Numbered from the stretch's first letter, positions 9,061-17,847 are shown. The stretch is 64,000 nucleotides of DNA from CAZFVY01 sp964522665 (GCA_964522665.1 CAZFVY010000016.1:1-64000), one strand, 5' to 3'. The notes: a model not told the origin generated them from the letters alone. Numbers and translations: made by a program.

Positions 9061-9516
9061 ATGTATCGGCCGAATAAATTTCAAGCTTACCAAAACGGCG
9101 CCGTTTTCACCGCTTCCCCGGCGCAGCTCATTTTGATGCTTTTTGAGGGGGCGGTCCGCTTCATCAACATTTCCTTGGAAGGTTTCAACCACCAAGACCC
9201 GCTTGAGTTCAACCTTACCATCAATCAGAATGTCCAAAAGGCGCAGGCGATCATTCGTGAGTTGAAAGCCTGTCTCCACGAGGACAAAAGCCCTGAATTC
9301 GCCCAGCGCATGACCGCGCTCTACGACTATTTCGACCGCCGTCTTCAAGAAGGCAACCTAAAGAAAACCCGCGAGCCGATCGAAGAGGTTCTGCGCCACC
9401 TCCACGTCTTGCGCGACGCCTGGAAGGAAATGACCCTCCGCCAAAGCCAAGCCGGCGCCAGCGCGCTCACGCCCGCTTCCGCAGAGGCCGTCGGCCAGTG
9501 GTCCGCCACCAGCTAG
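9061..9516 (+). CDS. fliS: Flagellin export chaperone FliS
   Basis: FliS binds the C-terminus of flagellin in the cytoplasm and prevents premature polymerisation. The 151-residue protein is all-helical and has the family pattern: an N-terminal YRPNKFQAYQNGAVFTASP segment (the NAYxxxxVxTASP-like start), then LILMLFEGAVRFI and a NVQKAQAIIREL helix. The tail past residue ~135 is extra and Ala-rich. AAGG lies about 8 bases upstream of the ATG. It is followed closely by the FliT-like gene, the usual partner. Confidence 0.93.
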   Translation: MYRPNKFQAYQNGAVFTASPAQLILMLFEGAVRFINISLEGFNHQDPLEFNLTINQNVQKAQAIIRELKACLHEDKSPEFAQRMTALYDYFDRRLQEGNLKKTREPIEEVLRHLHVLRDAWKEMTLRQSQAGASALTPASAEAVGQWSATS

Positions 9517-9522
9517 CTTCGC

Positions 9523-9936
9523 ATGCCAAACATTGAAGCCGACGATGCGTCGCTGCGTCGCCTCTTCAATCTTCTCGAGGAATGGAAGAGCCTTACCGTG
9601 CAAGAGGCTCGGTCCATCGCCGCCCGCGACTGGAACAACCAAGAGAAGCTCCAACTTCGAAAGCGCCAGCTTCAGCCCCAGATTAAAGAGGCCCGACTAT
9701 TGTCCTTTCGTCCAGGCGCCAGTTCGGCCGCCCAGCTTGGGACCCGCCAACGCCGATTGGACGCGGTCATTGATGAATTGATCGCGCTCGAAGAAAAGAA
9801 CCGCAAATCCATCGCGGAACGCCTCGGCGAAACCCAAGCCAAGCTCCGCGCAGCCGATCGCAATATTCGGAACTTGAATCACGTGCGTGGCGCTTACGGC
9901 GCCAAAGGCCCCGGGTATTGGCAGAGCTACTCGTGA
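9523..9936 (+). CDS. FliT/FlgN-like helical flagellar chaperone candidate
   Basis: The protein has 137 residues and is almost entirely charged and helical, with no signal peptide. The C-terminus (RNIRNLNHVRGAYGAKG followed by an aromatic end) resembles the ending common in FlgN/FliT-type export chaperones. It starts only 6 bases after fliS, the normal site of fliT. FliT chaperones the FliD cap, whose gene opens this cluster. Sequence conservation in this family is low, so position carries much of the argument. A strong terminator follows its stop. Confidence 0.6.
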   Translation: MPNIEADDASLRRLFNLLEEWKSLTVQEARSIAARDWNNQEKLQLRKRQLQPQIKEARLLSFRPGASSAAQLGTRQRRLDAVIDELIALEEKNRKSIAERLGETQAKLRAADRNIRNLNHVRGAYGAKGPGYWQSYS

Positions 9937-9948
9937 GCCGCCCAAGCT

Positions 9949-9969
9949 CCACCTAGGTGGCATTTTTTT
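9949..9969 (+). terminator. Rho-independent terminator after the fliT-like gene
   Basis: The palindrome CCACCTAGGTGG (9949-9960) is followed by CA and seven T residues (9963-9969). The short loop makes the stem compact, but the T tract and its position 13 bases after the stop codon support termination of the fliD-fliT unit. Confidence 0.65.
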
Positions 9970-10202
9970 CATCGTAACTCCCTGACGGGTCCAAAATTGC
10001 CGAGCTTCCTCCGTATCGAGCCCCCGTTCGCAGCCCCATCGCTCCGACCCCAACTTGCCCCGCCCGCCTGACGGATTGCTCGCTCCCGGGCAAAATCCGA
10101 CCATTTTCACTCGGTAACCTGCGTTCAAGGCTGGGCCTCAGCGCCTGCGACTGATGGCCTCCGGCCGGCGGGCGACGCATTAGTCAGCGCAAAAATCCCG
10201 CA

Positions 10203-10218
10203 TGGCACACCGGTTGCT
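10203..10218 (+). promoter_or_regulatory. Consensus sigma54 (RpoN) promoter for the flgF-flgL operon
   Basis: TGGCAC (10203-10208), five bases, TTGCT (10214-10218) matches every fixed position of the -24/-12 consensus. It differs from the site upstream of fliW (53256-53271) at one base in 16. Counting 12 bases from the -12 C gives a start near 10229, just three bases before the flgF ATG at 10232. Confidence 0.88.
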
Positions 10219-10231
10219 TGGATGACCCTGA

Positions 10232-10996
10232 ATGAATGTCAGTTTGTATCAAGCCGCAGCCGCCCTCGACGGAGGAATGCGCTGGCAGCAGACGATCTCA
10301 GACAACTTGGCGACCGGCGCGATCCACGGCTTCAAGAAAAGCGACATTTCATTCTCGGCTGTCCAAGCCGGATTAATGCAGCCCGGCTCGAACCCGGAAA
10401 CCGGTCAGGGGCAGCACTTCATTCTCCCCTCGCCCTCGATTGGACCGAATTTCGTGGATGGCGAACTCGAGGCCACCGGCAATAAGACGGATATCGCGAT
10501 CTCCGGTCCAGGCTTCCTCGCCGTCGAGGCCCCCAATCAACAGACCGCCTACACCCGTGACGGTGAACTTAAGATCAGCGGCCAAGGCCAGTTAACGACG
10601 AAGGAAGGCTTTCCCGTACTCGGTGACAACGGACCCATTACCGTGGATCCCCGCAGCCCCGATCCGATTGCCATCGCCACGGACGGCGAAATCAGCCAAG
10701 GGGGCATTAATCGCGGGCGTCTCCGGCTCTCCGAATTTCGCGACCGCACCAAACTGCTCCCGATGGGCGGCGGCTACTACCAGATCCAAGACGGCCAGAA
10801 CAAGGAAGAGGAAGCGATCCCCTCTCCCGGAAGCAGCGTCTCGCAAGGCTTTTTGGAATCCTCGAACGTCAAGCCCGCCGTCGAAATGGGCAACCTGATC
10901 ATGGCGCTACGCCATTTCGAAGCCAACCAGAAGGTCATTCAAAGCCAGGACGACCGCATGGGCCGCACGATCACTGAACTTTCCGCGACCAGCTAA
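10232..10996 (+). CDS. flgF: Flagellar basal-body rod protein FlgF
   Basis: FlgF is a proximal rod component. The 254-residue protein has the rod/hook N-terminal helix (ALDGGMRWQQTISDNLATG, then GFKKS), a central SGPGFLAVE and YTRDGELKISGQGQL segment, and the C-terminal motif SNVKPAVEMGNLIMALRHFE ahead of a terminal helix. These fit FlgF rather than the hook protein FlgE. It is the first gene of a nine-gene run to flgL and starts almost at the predicted sigma54 transcription start, so its mRNA may be nearly leaderless. flgG follows 20 bases later. Confidence 0.88.
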   Translation: MNVSLYQAAAALDGGMRWQQTISDNLATGAIHGFKKSDISFSAVQAGLMQPGSNPETGQGQHFILPSPSIGPNFVDGELEATGNKTDIAISGPGFLAVEAPNQQTAYTRDGELKISGQGQLTTKEGFPVLGDNGPITVDPRSPDPIAIATDGEISQGGINRGRLRLSEFRDRTKLLPMGGGYYQIQDGQNKEEEAIPSPGSSVSQGFLESSNVKPAVEMGNLIMALRHFEANQKVIQSQDDRMGRTITELSATS

Positions 10997-11016
10997 GTTA
11001 ACCACTCGCACCCGCT

Positions 11017-11799
11017 ATGATCCGAGCTCTTTACTCTTCCGCCACGGGAATGGAATCCCAGCAGATGAACCTGGACGTCATCGCCAACAACTTGGCCAAC
11101 GTCAATACAACCGGTTTCAAAAAGAGCAAAATCGAATTCCAGGATTTGCTCTATCAGACCCAGCGCTCGGCCGGCTCGGAACAAGGCGCGGGTAACCTCC
11201 TGCCGACCGGCATCCAGATCGGCCACGGCTCGAAAGCGGTCTCGACCTCCAAAATCTTTACGACCGGCGAACTCTCCCAGACCGGTGACGAACTTGACGT
11301 CGCGGTTTCCGGCGACGGTTTCTTCCAGGTGCAACTCCCGGACGGCACTCTCGCCTACACCCGCGATGGCACGCTCAAAAAAGCCCAGGACGGCCGCATC
11401 GTCACCGCCGCCGGCTATCCCGTGCTCGGTAATTTTCAATCCGTGCCTCCCGGTACCACCAGCATCAACATCGCCACGACCGGCGACGTCACCTACACCG
11501 GGACCAGCGGCAACACCAACTTTCGGATCAACCTGTTCCGGTTCAACAACCCATCCGGCCTGCAAAACATCGGCAACAACCTGATGAAGGAGACCAGCGC
11601 CTCCGGCGCGGTCGAGCAGGGCAATCCCGGCGAAAACGGATTCGGCGAGCTCCAACAGGGCTACGTCGAGCTTTCCAACGTCCAAGTCGTCGAGGAAATG
11701 GTTCATCTCATCCAAGCCCAGCGCGCCTACGAGGTTAACTCGAAGGCCGTGCAGGCGGCCGATGAAATGATGCAACAGAGCAATAACCTAAAGCACTGA
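11017..11799 (+). CDS. flgG: Flagellar distal rod protein FlgG
   Basis: FlgG forms the distal rod that crosses the P and L rings. The 260-residue length is standard. The N-terminus (MIRALYSSATGMESQQMNLD, then VIANNLANVNTTGFKK) and the LPDGTLAYTRDG segment are diagnostic. The C-terminal ELSNVQVVEEMVHLIQAQRA with YEVNSKAVQ is the conserved rod polymerisation helix. The gene sits between flgF and flgA, the classical order. Confidence 0.97.
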   Translation: MIRALYSSATGMESQQMNLDVIANNLANVNTTGFKKSKIEFQDLLYQTQRSAGSEQGAGNLLPTGIQIGHGSKAVSTSKIFTTGELSQTGDELDVAVSGDGFFQVQLPDGTLAYTRDGTLKKAQDGRIVTAAGYPVLGNFQSVPPGTTSINIATTGDVTYTGTSGNTNFRINLFRFNNPSGLQNIGNNLMKETSASGAVEQGNPGENGFGELQQGYVELSNVQVVEEMVHLIQAQRAYEVNSKAVQAADEMMQQSNNLKH

Positions 11800-11803
11800 G
11801 TAG

Positions 11804-12766
11804 ATGCTGTCCTGGCTCACCAACTCCCGCGTTTCCCTCGCCATTTTGGCGGCCACTTTGGCGCCGCTGGCGGGCCGTGCGCAAACCCTCGAGCTGCTGC
11901 CCCGCGCGCAAGTGGATCGCGGCGGCGTTTTGCTCGATCAGATTTTCGCCGAAACCAACGGCGTGGCGATTCCCAAGGGCATTCGCCTCACCGCCGCCCC
12001 CACCTGGGGCAAAACGCTCGTGCTCGAGCGCAAAGACATTGCCGAACTGCTAGCCAAACAGGCGCCGGATTTTGCCGCCGCTGAACTTTCCGGCGCGCCG
12101 CAAATCACGATCAGCCGCCGGTCTCGCAAGCTGGAAGACGCGGAGTTGCTGGCCCGCATGTTGGAAAAACTGCAGCCCCCGACCAACGCGGAACGAACCG
12201 TTGAATTGGAACTGAAGCTGGGCAGTGAGTGGCAGCCCGTGATCATCCCCACTGACCCGGTCGAGGTTCGCCTCGTTCAGCAGCCCAACTCCGGCCTGAT
12301 GTCCCAATTCATGGTCCGCTTCGATCTGGTGTCCGATAAAGAGGTCATCGGCAACTACACGGTCAATCTCCAGGCCCACCTCTACAGCGATGTCTGGGTG
12401 GCGGCCGCCGCGATTAAACCAGGAACCTCGCTGGATACCGCTCCCATCACGCGGGAACGCCGTGACGTAATTCGACTGACCCAACCACTTTTCACCAGCG
12501 AGAACCGCGACCCCGCCCTTTGCATTAACGAGTATTTGCAGCCGGGCGCCGTCATCTTGGCTCGCTCCATACATCAGAAGCCGATTGTCTTCCGCGGTCA
12601 ATTTGTTCAAGCCGCGGTGATCGAAAAGTACATGCAGATCAAGGTCAAAGCCGAGGTGCTCGAAGACGGCGCCCCGGGCCAAATGATCCGCGTCCGCACC
12701 CTGTCCAGTCGCAAGGAAATCCGAGGAAAGGTCGTTGATGAAGACACTGTCCAAGTCATGTTTTGA
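11804..12766 (+). CDS. flgA: Flagellar P-ring assembly chaperone FlgA
   Basis: FlgA is a periplasmic chaperone that helps FlgI polymerise into the P ring. A signal peptide is visible at residues 1-26, ending with GRA before QTLELL. The C-terminal SAF-type domain (residues ~190-320) includes the run PGAVILARSIHQKPIVFRGQ followed by a KVKAEVLEDGAPGQMIRVR segment, typical of FlgA. At 320 residues it is long for the family because of an extra N-terminal domain of about 150 residues. It starts 4 bases after flgG and overlaps flgH by 29 bases. Confidence 0.9.
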   Translation: MLSWLTNSRVSLAILAATLAPLAGRAQTLELLPRAQVDRGGVLLDQIFAETNGVAIPKGIRLTAAPTWGKTLVLERKDIAELLAKQAPDFAAAELSGAPQITISRRSRKLEDAELLARMLEKLQPPTNAERTVELELKLGSEWQPVIIPTDPVEVRLVQQPNSGLMSQFMVRFDLVSDKEVIGNYTVNLQAHLYSDVWVAAAAIKPGTSLDTAPITRERRDVIRLTQPLFTSENRDPALCINEYLQPGAVILARSIHQKPIVFRGQFVQAAVIEKYMQIKVKAEVLEDGAPGQMIRVRTLSSRKEIRGKVVDEDTVQVMF

Positions 12767-13370
12767 AGGCGTGGTCGCGGTGACGCTCCTCAGCGCCGTC
12801 GTGATCCCCAGCCGCGCCGATTCGCTCTGGTCGCCCGAATTTTCTCAATCTCAGTTCGCTGATAAACGCGCTCATGCGGTCGGCGATATCGTTAATATCA
12901 TCGTCCAGGAAAGCAACGCCGCCACCAAAGACAACAACACTCAGACCTCCAAGACGACCAGCCAGAGCGCAAACATCAACTCGTTTCTCTACTCCCCAGC
13001 CGCGAGCGGTCTCCTGACCAAAGCCGGCACGTTGCCCGCGCTGAGCACCTCTTCGGCTGATACCTTTAACGGCGGCGGCAAAATCGCGAACACGCAGACC
13101 ATCAACTCCCGCTTCAGCGTGCGCGTCATCGACGTCCTGCCCAATGATAACCTGATCGTGGAAGGCACCCGCCGGACCTACTTCTCGGGCGAAGAACAGA
13201 CGATCGTCCTGCGCGGCACCGTCCGCGCCTTCGACGTGGCCCTGGACAACAGCGTTTTCAGTTACAACCTCGCGGACGTAACGATCAAGTTCAACAGCTC
13301 GGGCATCGTCAACAACGCCCAAAAGAAGGGCTGGTTCAGCAAGACCTGGGATTGGATCAATCCGTTTTGA
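12738..13370 (+). CDS. flgH: Flagellar L-ring protein FlgH, apparently not a lipoprotein
   Basis: FlgH forms the outer-membrane L ring. Family motifs include AHAVGDIVNIIVQES near the N-terminus and NDNLIVEGTR and EEQTIVLRGTVR in the C-terminal half. The 210-residue length is slightly short. The N-terminus has an ordinary signal peptide ending near PSRA before DSLW. There is no lipobox Cys, whereas enterobacterial FlgH is a lipoprotein. ATG 12738 is preferred over TTG 12735 because GAGGAAAGG lies at the right distance upstream. The start overlaps flgA. Confidence 0.93.
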   Translation: MKTLSKSCFEGVVAVTLLSAVVIPSRADSLWSPEFSQSQFADKRAHAVGDIVNIIVQESNAATKDNNTQTSKTTSQSANINSFLYSPAASGLLTKAGTLPALSTSSADTFNGGGKIANTQTINSRFSVRVIDVLPNDNLIVEGTRRTYFSGEEQTIVLRGTVRAFDVALDNSVFSYNLADVTIKFNSSGIVNNAQKKGWFSKTWDWINPF

Positions 13371-13403
13371 ACTCCACTCCCAAATTAATCTCTCGAGGCA
13401 TCT

Positions 13404-14531
13404 ATGGCTCGCTATAAGGCTCAAATCCTCACCGCCCTGCTCCTCGCCACCACGTTCTCCGCGCAGAACAACGTGGTGCGCGTGCGCGATATCACGTGGG
13501 TATTCGGCGCCCGCGAGAACCAATTGTCCGGCATCGGCATGGTCGCCGGCTTGGCGGGTGACGGCGACAAAGACCCCGTCTATTCCAAGCAGATGTACTC
13601 GAACTTTCTCAAGACCCGAGGCATCAACTTGGCGCCAGACCTGATTTCGTCCAAAGACGTCGCCGCCGTCATGGTCACGGCGGACCTCGGTCCATCGCTG
13701 AAGAACGGCTCCAAGATTGACGTCACCGTCGCCGCTCTCGGCGATGCCAAGTCGATCAACGGCGGCGTCTTGGGCCAAACCCCGTTATTCGGCGCGGACG
13801 GCCAAGTCTATGCCGTCGCGCAAGGCGCGATCGCCGTGGGTGGCTTTCTCCTGGGCGGCGGTGGCGGCGGCGGTGGCGGCGCCTCGACCGTTCAGAAAAA
13901 TCACCCGACCACCGGTCAGATCATTGGCGGGGCGCTCGTCGAAAAGGATGTTCCGGTCACCTTGGTTCACGACAACGCGATCGAGTTCATCTTGAACGAC
14001 CCGGATTACACGACGGCGGCCCGCATGGCGGACGCCATCAACAAAGTTTACGCCAATAGCTCCACGGCCGTCTCGGACACGACCGTGCGCGTCAAAGTGC
14101 CCGAGGCCTATCGTTCTCTGCTCGTTGATTGGATTGCCCGCCTTCAAATGATCATGGTCGAGCCGGACACGAAGGCCGTCGTCATCATGAACGAGCGCAC
14201 CGGAACCATCGTCGCCACCGCCCGCATCCAAATCAGCAGCGTCGCGGTCGCCCAAGGCAACATTTTGGTCAGCATCGCCGAGACCCAGGATGTCTCGCAA
14301 CCGAATCCTTTCGGCCAAGGCCAAACCGTGACGACGACCCGGACGGATACCCAGATTACCGAATTCAAAGGCGGAACGAACGGCACGCTGGTCGCCTTCG
14401 GCGATATGCCAACCGTCGAAAAAGTCGCGGCCTCGCTCAATGCTCTCGGCGCCACCCCGCGCGATATGATGGCCATTTTCCAAGCGATGAAACAGGCGGG
14501 CGCGCTGAAAGCGGAGTTGATCATCCGGTAA
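13404..14531 (+). CDS. flgI: Flagellar P-ring protein FlgI with a polyglycine insertion
   Basis: FlgI forms the periplasmic P ring around the rod. The 375-residue length is normal. A signal-like hydrophobic start (~residues 6-20) leads to VRVRDITWVFGARENQLSGI, and GMVAGLAGDGDK follows. Later motifs include SKIDVTVAALGDAKSINGG, ATARIQISSVAVAQGN and the C-terminal LNALGATPRDMMAIFQAMK. Oddly, where the family usually has a short glycine-rich turn after AVGGF there are nine consecutive glycines (codons at about 13852-13878). It is followed at 3 bases by flgJ. Confidence 0.95.
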   Translation: MARYKAQILTALLLATTFSAQNNVVRVRDITWVFGARENQLSGIGMVAGLAGDGDKDPVYSKQMYSNFLKTRGINLAPDLISSKDVAAVMVTADLGPSLKNGSKIDVTVAALGDAKSINGGVLGQTPLFGADGQVYAVAQGAIAVGGFLLGGGGGGGGGASTVQKNHPTTGQIIGGALVEKDVPVTLVHDNAIEFILNDPDYTTAARMADAINKVYANSSTAVSDTTVRVKVPEAYRSLLVDWIARLQMIMVEPDTKAVVIMNERTGTIVATARIQISSVAVAQGNILVSIAETQDVSQPNPFGQGQTVTTTRTDTQITEFKGGTNGTLVAFGDMPTVEKVAASLNALGATPRDMMAIFQAMKQAGALKAELIIR

Positions 14532-14533
14532 TC

Positions 14534-14887
14534 ATGGATACCTCTCCCCTCACCCGCCGGCCCTCCGCCGCCGACATTCCGTTGGACCGCTTGGCGTCCA
14601 ATCAGAACGTCTCGGAGGCGGACAAGATTGGCGTCGTGAGTCAAAAATTCGAGGCGATTCTCCTGCGTGAGTTTCTGAGCGAAGCCCAAAAGCCGCTGCT
14701 GGACACCAAGGGCAGCAAGAATGACACGATGCACCAGATTTACCGCGACATGGTTACCGATAATCTTTCGGACGCCATGAGCAAGTCCGGTTCGTTCGGA
14801 CTCGCCAGTACTTTCCAATCTCAACTCCTGACCCGGGCGGCGCAAACCGCACCACTGCCCGAAGCGGATGATTTGACACCTGAATGA
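14534..14887 (+). CDS. flgJ: Rod-binding protein FlgJ, N-terminal domain only
   Basis: The protein has 117 residues. It matches the rod-binding domain found at the N-terminus of FlgJ: KFEAILLREFLSEAQKPLL, then a DTMHQIYRDMVTDNLSDAMS segment. The peptidoglycan hydrolase domain of enterobacterial FlgJ is absent, as in many other phyla, so wall penetration must use another enzyme. ATG 14534 lies just after flgI; longer in-frame readings upstream run through flgI in another frame and are not credible. The stop overlaps flgN by ATGA. Confidence 0.85.
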   Translation: MDTSPLTRRPSAADIPLDRLASNQNVSEADKIGVVSQKFEAILLREFLSEAQKPLLDTKGSKNDTMHQIYRDMVTDNLSDAMSKSGSFGLASTFQSQLLTRAAQTAPLPEADDLTPE

Positions 14888-15381
14888 AGCTCGAACTGGA
14901 AAAACTGATCCAGACCCTGCGCGAGGAATTGACGCAGTACGGCGAGTTGTTGGCTCTGCTCGAAGACCAGCAGGAGCTCATCGTCAGCCGCTCCGCCGAG
15001 GGCCTTTTGGAAAACCTGGCGGCCATTAACGCCCAAGTGCCGCGGATCGCCCTGGCCCGCAAACAACGCGATGAACTTCGCCAGGCGGTCGCCGTCGCTC
15101 TTAATCAGACGCCCGCGACCACGTTTCGGCAATTGATCGTCTTGTTGCCCCGCGACTATCAACCGCTCCTTTCCGCGTTGGTCGAAGAAATCAACAGCCT
15201 GCTCCTGCGCTCCCAACAACGGTTGCGCCAGAACCATCTGCTCTTGAGTCGCTCGCTTGAGTTGATGCAGCAGATGATCTATAGCCTGTTTCCCTCGAGC
15301 GGCGGGCAAACCTACGGTCAAACCGGCGCCGTCAAATCGGCCGCGCTCCCCACGAGCGCCCTTTACGAATCTCTCGTGTAA
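14884..15381 (+). CDS. flgN: Flagellar export chaperone FlgN
   Basis: FlgN is a cytoplasmic chaperone for the hook-filament junction proteins FlgK and FlgL, which are encoded immediately downstream. The 165-residue protein is helical throughout, with the family pattern of an N-terminal coil (LIQTLREELTQYGELLALLE) and a C-terminal helix LVEEINSLLLRSQQRLRQNH. It overlaps flgJ by four bases and ends 15 bases before flgK. Position and fold pattern agree. The last 30 residues are low complexity. Confidence 0.82.
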   Translation: MKLELEKLIQTLREELTQYGELLALLEDQQELIVSRSAEGLLENLAAINAQVPRIALARKQRDELRQAVAVALNQTPATTFRQLIVLLPRDYQPLLSALVEEINSLLLRSQQRLRQNHLLLSRSLELMQQMIYSLFPSSGGQTYGQTGAVKSAALPTSALYESLV

Positions 15382-15396
15382 CGGAATTGGATTAAT

Positions 15397-16851
15397 ATGC
15401 TAGGGCTAATCGGTACGATCAACATGGCTGGCCGGTCTTTGCAGACCAACCAACAAGCCATTGAGTTGACGGGTCAGAACCTGTCCAACGTCAGCAACCC
15501 CGCGTACGCCCGGCAGCGGCTCGTCATTCAGACTTCGCAGACGATTGCGTCCAGCGCGGGCCCCGAAGGCACCGGCGCGGTGGCAACCTCCATCGAACAA
15601 CTCCGCAGCGCTCTTCTGGACGGCCAGATCACCAACGAAACCAGCGTTACCAGCTACCTGCAAACAAAGCTGAATAACCTGCAAGTCGCTCAAGCCGACC
15701 TCAATCAGAAGATCGACCTCCAGTCCGCCGATCCGAACAGTACCCAGGGCTCCCAGGGAACTGGCGGCCAATTGGGTCTGGAGGAGCAGATTAATTCTTT
15801 CTTTGGCTCCCTCCAGTCCCTCTCCACCGACGCCACCTCGACCGCGAATCGCCAGGCCGTCATCCTCGCCGCCCAGAGCTTGGTGGATAAATTCAACAGC
15901 GTTAACAACCAGCTTTCCTCTCTCCGCACCGATATGAACTCGTCGGTGACGACCGACGCCTCCCAAGTCAATACCATTGTTAAGCGGATCGCTGATCTCG
16001 GTTCAACGGTAACCGCGACCGAACTTCAGGACGGTGGATCCGCCAATGACCTTCGTGACTCCCGCCAGGCGGCGGTGGAGCAACTCGCCGGCTTGGTCAA
16101 CTCCCAACAGGTCAATAACTCTGACAATACCATCAACCTCTCGATCGGGGGCGTTACGTTTATCGACCACAATCAGGTCGTGGACTCCATGATCACACAA
16201 CCCGACCCGAACGCGGCTAACGTTGATACCAACGGCGTCCAGGGCGTCGTTCTCGCGACGCAGAGCGGAACGGCCTTCACGACCCCAATCTCCGGCGGCA
16301 GCATCCAGGGTACTATCGACGCCCGCGACGGCACCATCCTGCAACTCTCCAACAACATCAACAGCCTTGCCTCAACGTTGATTACCCAGGTCAATACGAT
16401 CCACAGTTCCGGGACCGGCTTGAATGGCACCACGGGGGAGAATTTTTTCAACGGCACGAACGCCTCCGACATTGCGATCAACCCGGCCATGACGCAGGAC
16501 CCAAACCAGATCCAAGCCAGCTCGACGGGTGCCCCGGGCGACAACGGAATCGCGCTCCAGTTGGCCCAACTCGGCGAAACTTCGCTCGGTTCGCTCGGCA
16601 ATGAAACTTTCGCCTCCAACTACAACCAAACCGTCGCGGCGTTTGGGCAGGAGGTCTCCAACACTGATAGCCAAAGCACCGACCAGCAAACGGTTTCGAA
16701 CATGTTGTTGAAACAACGCGATTCCCTCGGCGGCGTTTCGATCGACGAGGAAATGAGCAACCTTGTCATCTATCAACGGGCTTACGAAGCGTCCGCCCAC
16801 ATGATCTCAACGATGGACGAAATGCTCCAGAGCGTGTTGGCCTTACAATAA
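15397..16851 (+). CDS. flgK: Flagellar hook-associated protein 1, FlgK
   Basis: FlgK is the first hook-filament junction protein. The N-terminus LQTNQQAIELTGQNLSNVSN with PAYARQRLV is the conserved rod/hook helix. The C-terminus (LLKQRDSLGGVSIDEEMSNL, then VIYQRAYEASAHMISTMDEM) is the diagnostic FlgK ending. The 484-residue length is typical. The middle is Thr/Ser/Asn-rich as in other axial proteins. It is chaperoned by FlgN encoded just upstream. Confidence 0.96.
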   Translation: MLGLIGTINMAGRSLQTNQQAIELTGQNLSNVSNPAYARQRLVIQTSQTIASSAGPEGTGAVATSIEQLRSALLDGQITNETSVTSYLQTKLNNLQVAQADLNQKIDLQSADPNSTQGSQGTGGQLGLEEQINSFFGSLQSLSTDATSTANRQAVILAAQSLVDKFNSVNNQLSSLRTDMNSSVTTDASQVNTIVKRIADLGSTVTATELQDGGSANDLRDSRQAAVEQLAGLVNSQQVNNSDNTINLSIGGVTFIDHNQVVDSMITQPDPNAANVDTNGVQGVVLATQSGTAFTTPISGGSIQGTIDARDGTILQLSNNINSLASTLITQVNTIHSSGTGLNGTTGENFFNGTNASDIAINPAMTQDPNQIQASSTGAPGDNGIALQLAQLGETSLGSLGNETFASNYNQTVAAFGQEVSNTDSQSTDQQTVSNMLLKQRDSLGGVSIDEEMSNLVIYQRAYEASAHMISTMDEMLQSVLALQ

Positions 16852-16896
16852 GCGAACCGCGCCCTACGATTAAGATACGGGAACCAAACTAGACCT

Positions 16897-17847
16897 ATGA
16901 ACGTGCGAGCGACTTCGAGCAGTTTTCCGACCCTCTTGGGCCAGCAGTTGGCCCAGTTGACGTCGCGCCAAACGGCCTTGCAGACCGAGGCGGCGACCGG
17001 TCAGCGGGTCACCGATCCCAGCGACGACCCGCGCGCCATGCGCCAGGTTCTCGACCTCCAGAATCAAATCAGCAATCTCCAGCAGTACCAGACCAATATC
17101 GCGTCGATGAACGACACGCTCACCGCGTCCTACACGGTGGCCCAGTCGCTTCAGAAAGTGACCGATCGCGCCGGCGAACTCGCCACCGGCGTGGATGGCA
17201 CTTCGACCCCGGACCAGCTTCAGGCCGATGGAGCCGAGGTCAACCAACTGCTGGAACAAACGCTGCAACTGGCGAACACCCAGAGCCAAGGCACTTACCT
17301 CTACGGCGGAACCCAAAACCAGACGCCGCCTTACACGGCGACGCGTGATGCCGCGGGCAATATCACCGCCATCACCTACAACGGCAACACCACCGTCCCG
17401 CAAGCCGAAATCTCGTCGGGCAGCACGGTCTCCGTCACCGTCCCCGGCACGAACACGTCGGGAGCCGGCCCGTCCGGTCTCTTCGCGGATAGCCGCACCA
17501 ACACGGACGTTTTCAATCACCTGATCTCGTTGCGGGACCACATGCTCTCCGGTACCCCCGCCGACGTCGCGGCCGTGAACCAGACCGACCTCCCGACCCT
17601 GATCAAGGACGGCGGCGCCGTCACCAATTACGTCAGCAACGTCGGGTCGGTCCAATCGCGTCTGGATACCGCGACCTCATACGCCAAAGATCGCGTCACT
17701 TCGCTGGACGGCTTGGTCTCCAACGCCGCCAACGCGGACTTGGCGACGACCCTGGTGGCGCTGAATGAGACCCAGAACGCCTACTCGGCCGCCCTGAAAA
17801 CCGGCGGTACGATTCTCAGTACGTCCCTCCTCGACTACCTGAAGTAA
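16897..17847 (+). CDS. flgL: Flagellar hook-associated protein 3, FlgL
   Basis: FlgL is the second junction protein and belongs to the flagellin family. The 316-residue protein has the flagellin-like N-terminal helix (LTSRQTALQTEAATGQRVTD, then PSDDPRAMRQV). Its C-terminal helix (LATTLVALNETQNAYSAALK) matches the flagellin-type C-terminal D0/D1 region. The LYGGTQNQTPPY segment is typical of FlgL. It is the last gene of the sigma54-driven run, and its stop is followed four bases later by a strong terminator. Confidence 0.93.
   Translation: MNVRATSSSFPTLLGQQLAQLTSRQTALQTEAATGQRVTDPSDDPRAMRQVLDLQNQISNLQQYQTNIASMNDTLTASYTVAQSLQKVTDRAGELATGVDGTSTPDQLQADGAEVNQLLEQTLQLANTQSQGTYLYGGTQNQTPPYTATRDAAGNITAITYNGNTTVPQAEISSGSTVSVTVPGTNTSGAGPSGLFADSRTNTDVFNHLISLRDHMLSGTPADVAAVNQTDLPTLIKDGGAVTNYVSNVGSVQSRLDTATSYAKDRVTSLDGLVSNAANADLATTLVALNETQNAYSAALKTGGTILSTSLLDYLK

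Larger units (their letters stand above)
9937..10231. other. Intergenic region between the fliT-like gene and flgF
   Basis: The region holds a terminator at 9949-9969 and a consensus sigma54 promoter at 10203-10218. Between them are about 230 bases of GC-rich sequence with no credible gene. It is long enough to hold upstream binding sites for a sigma54 activator, but I could not identify a palindromic site with confidence. Confidence 0.6.

Noticed and set aside
14129..14533. N-terminal extension of FlgJ
   Set aside because: It runs through flgI in another frame; FlgJ homology starts after ATG 14534.
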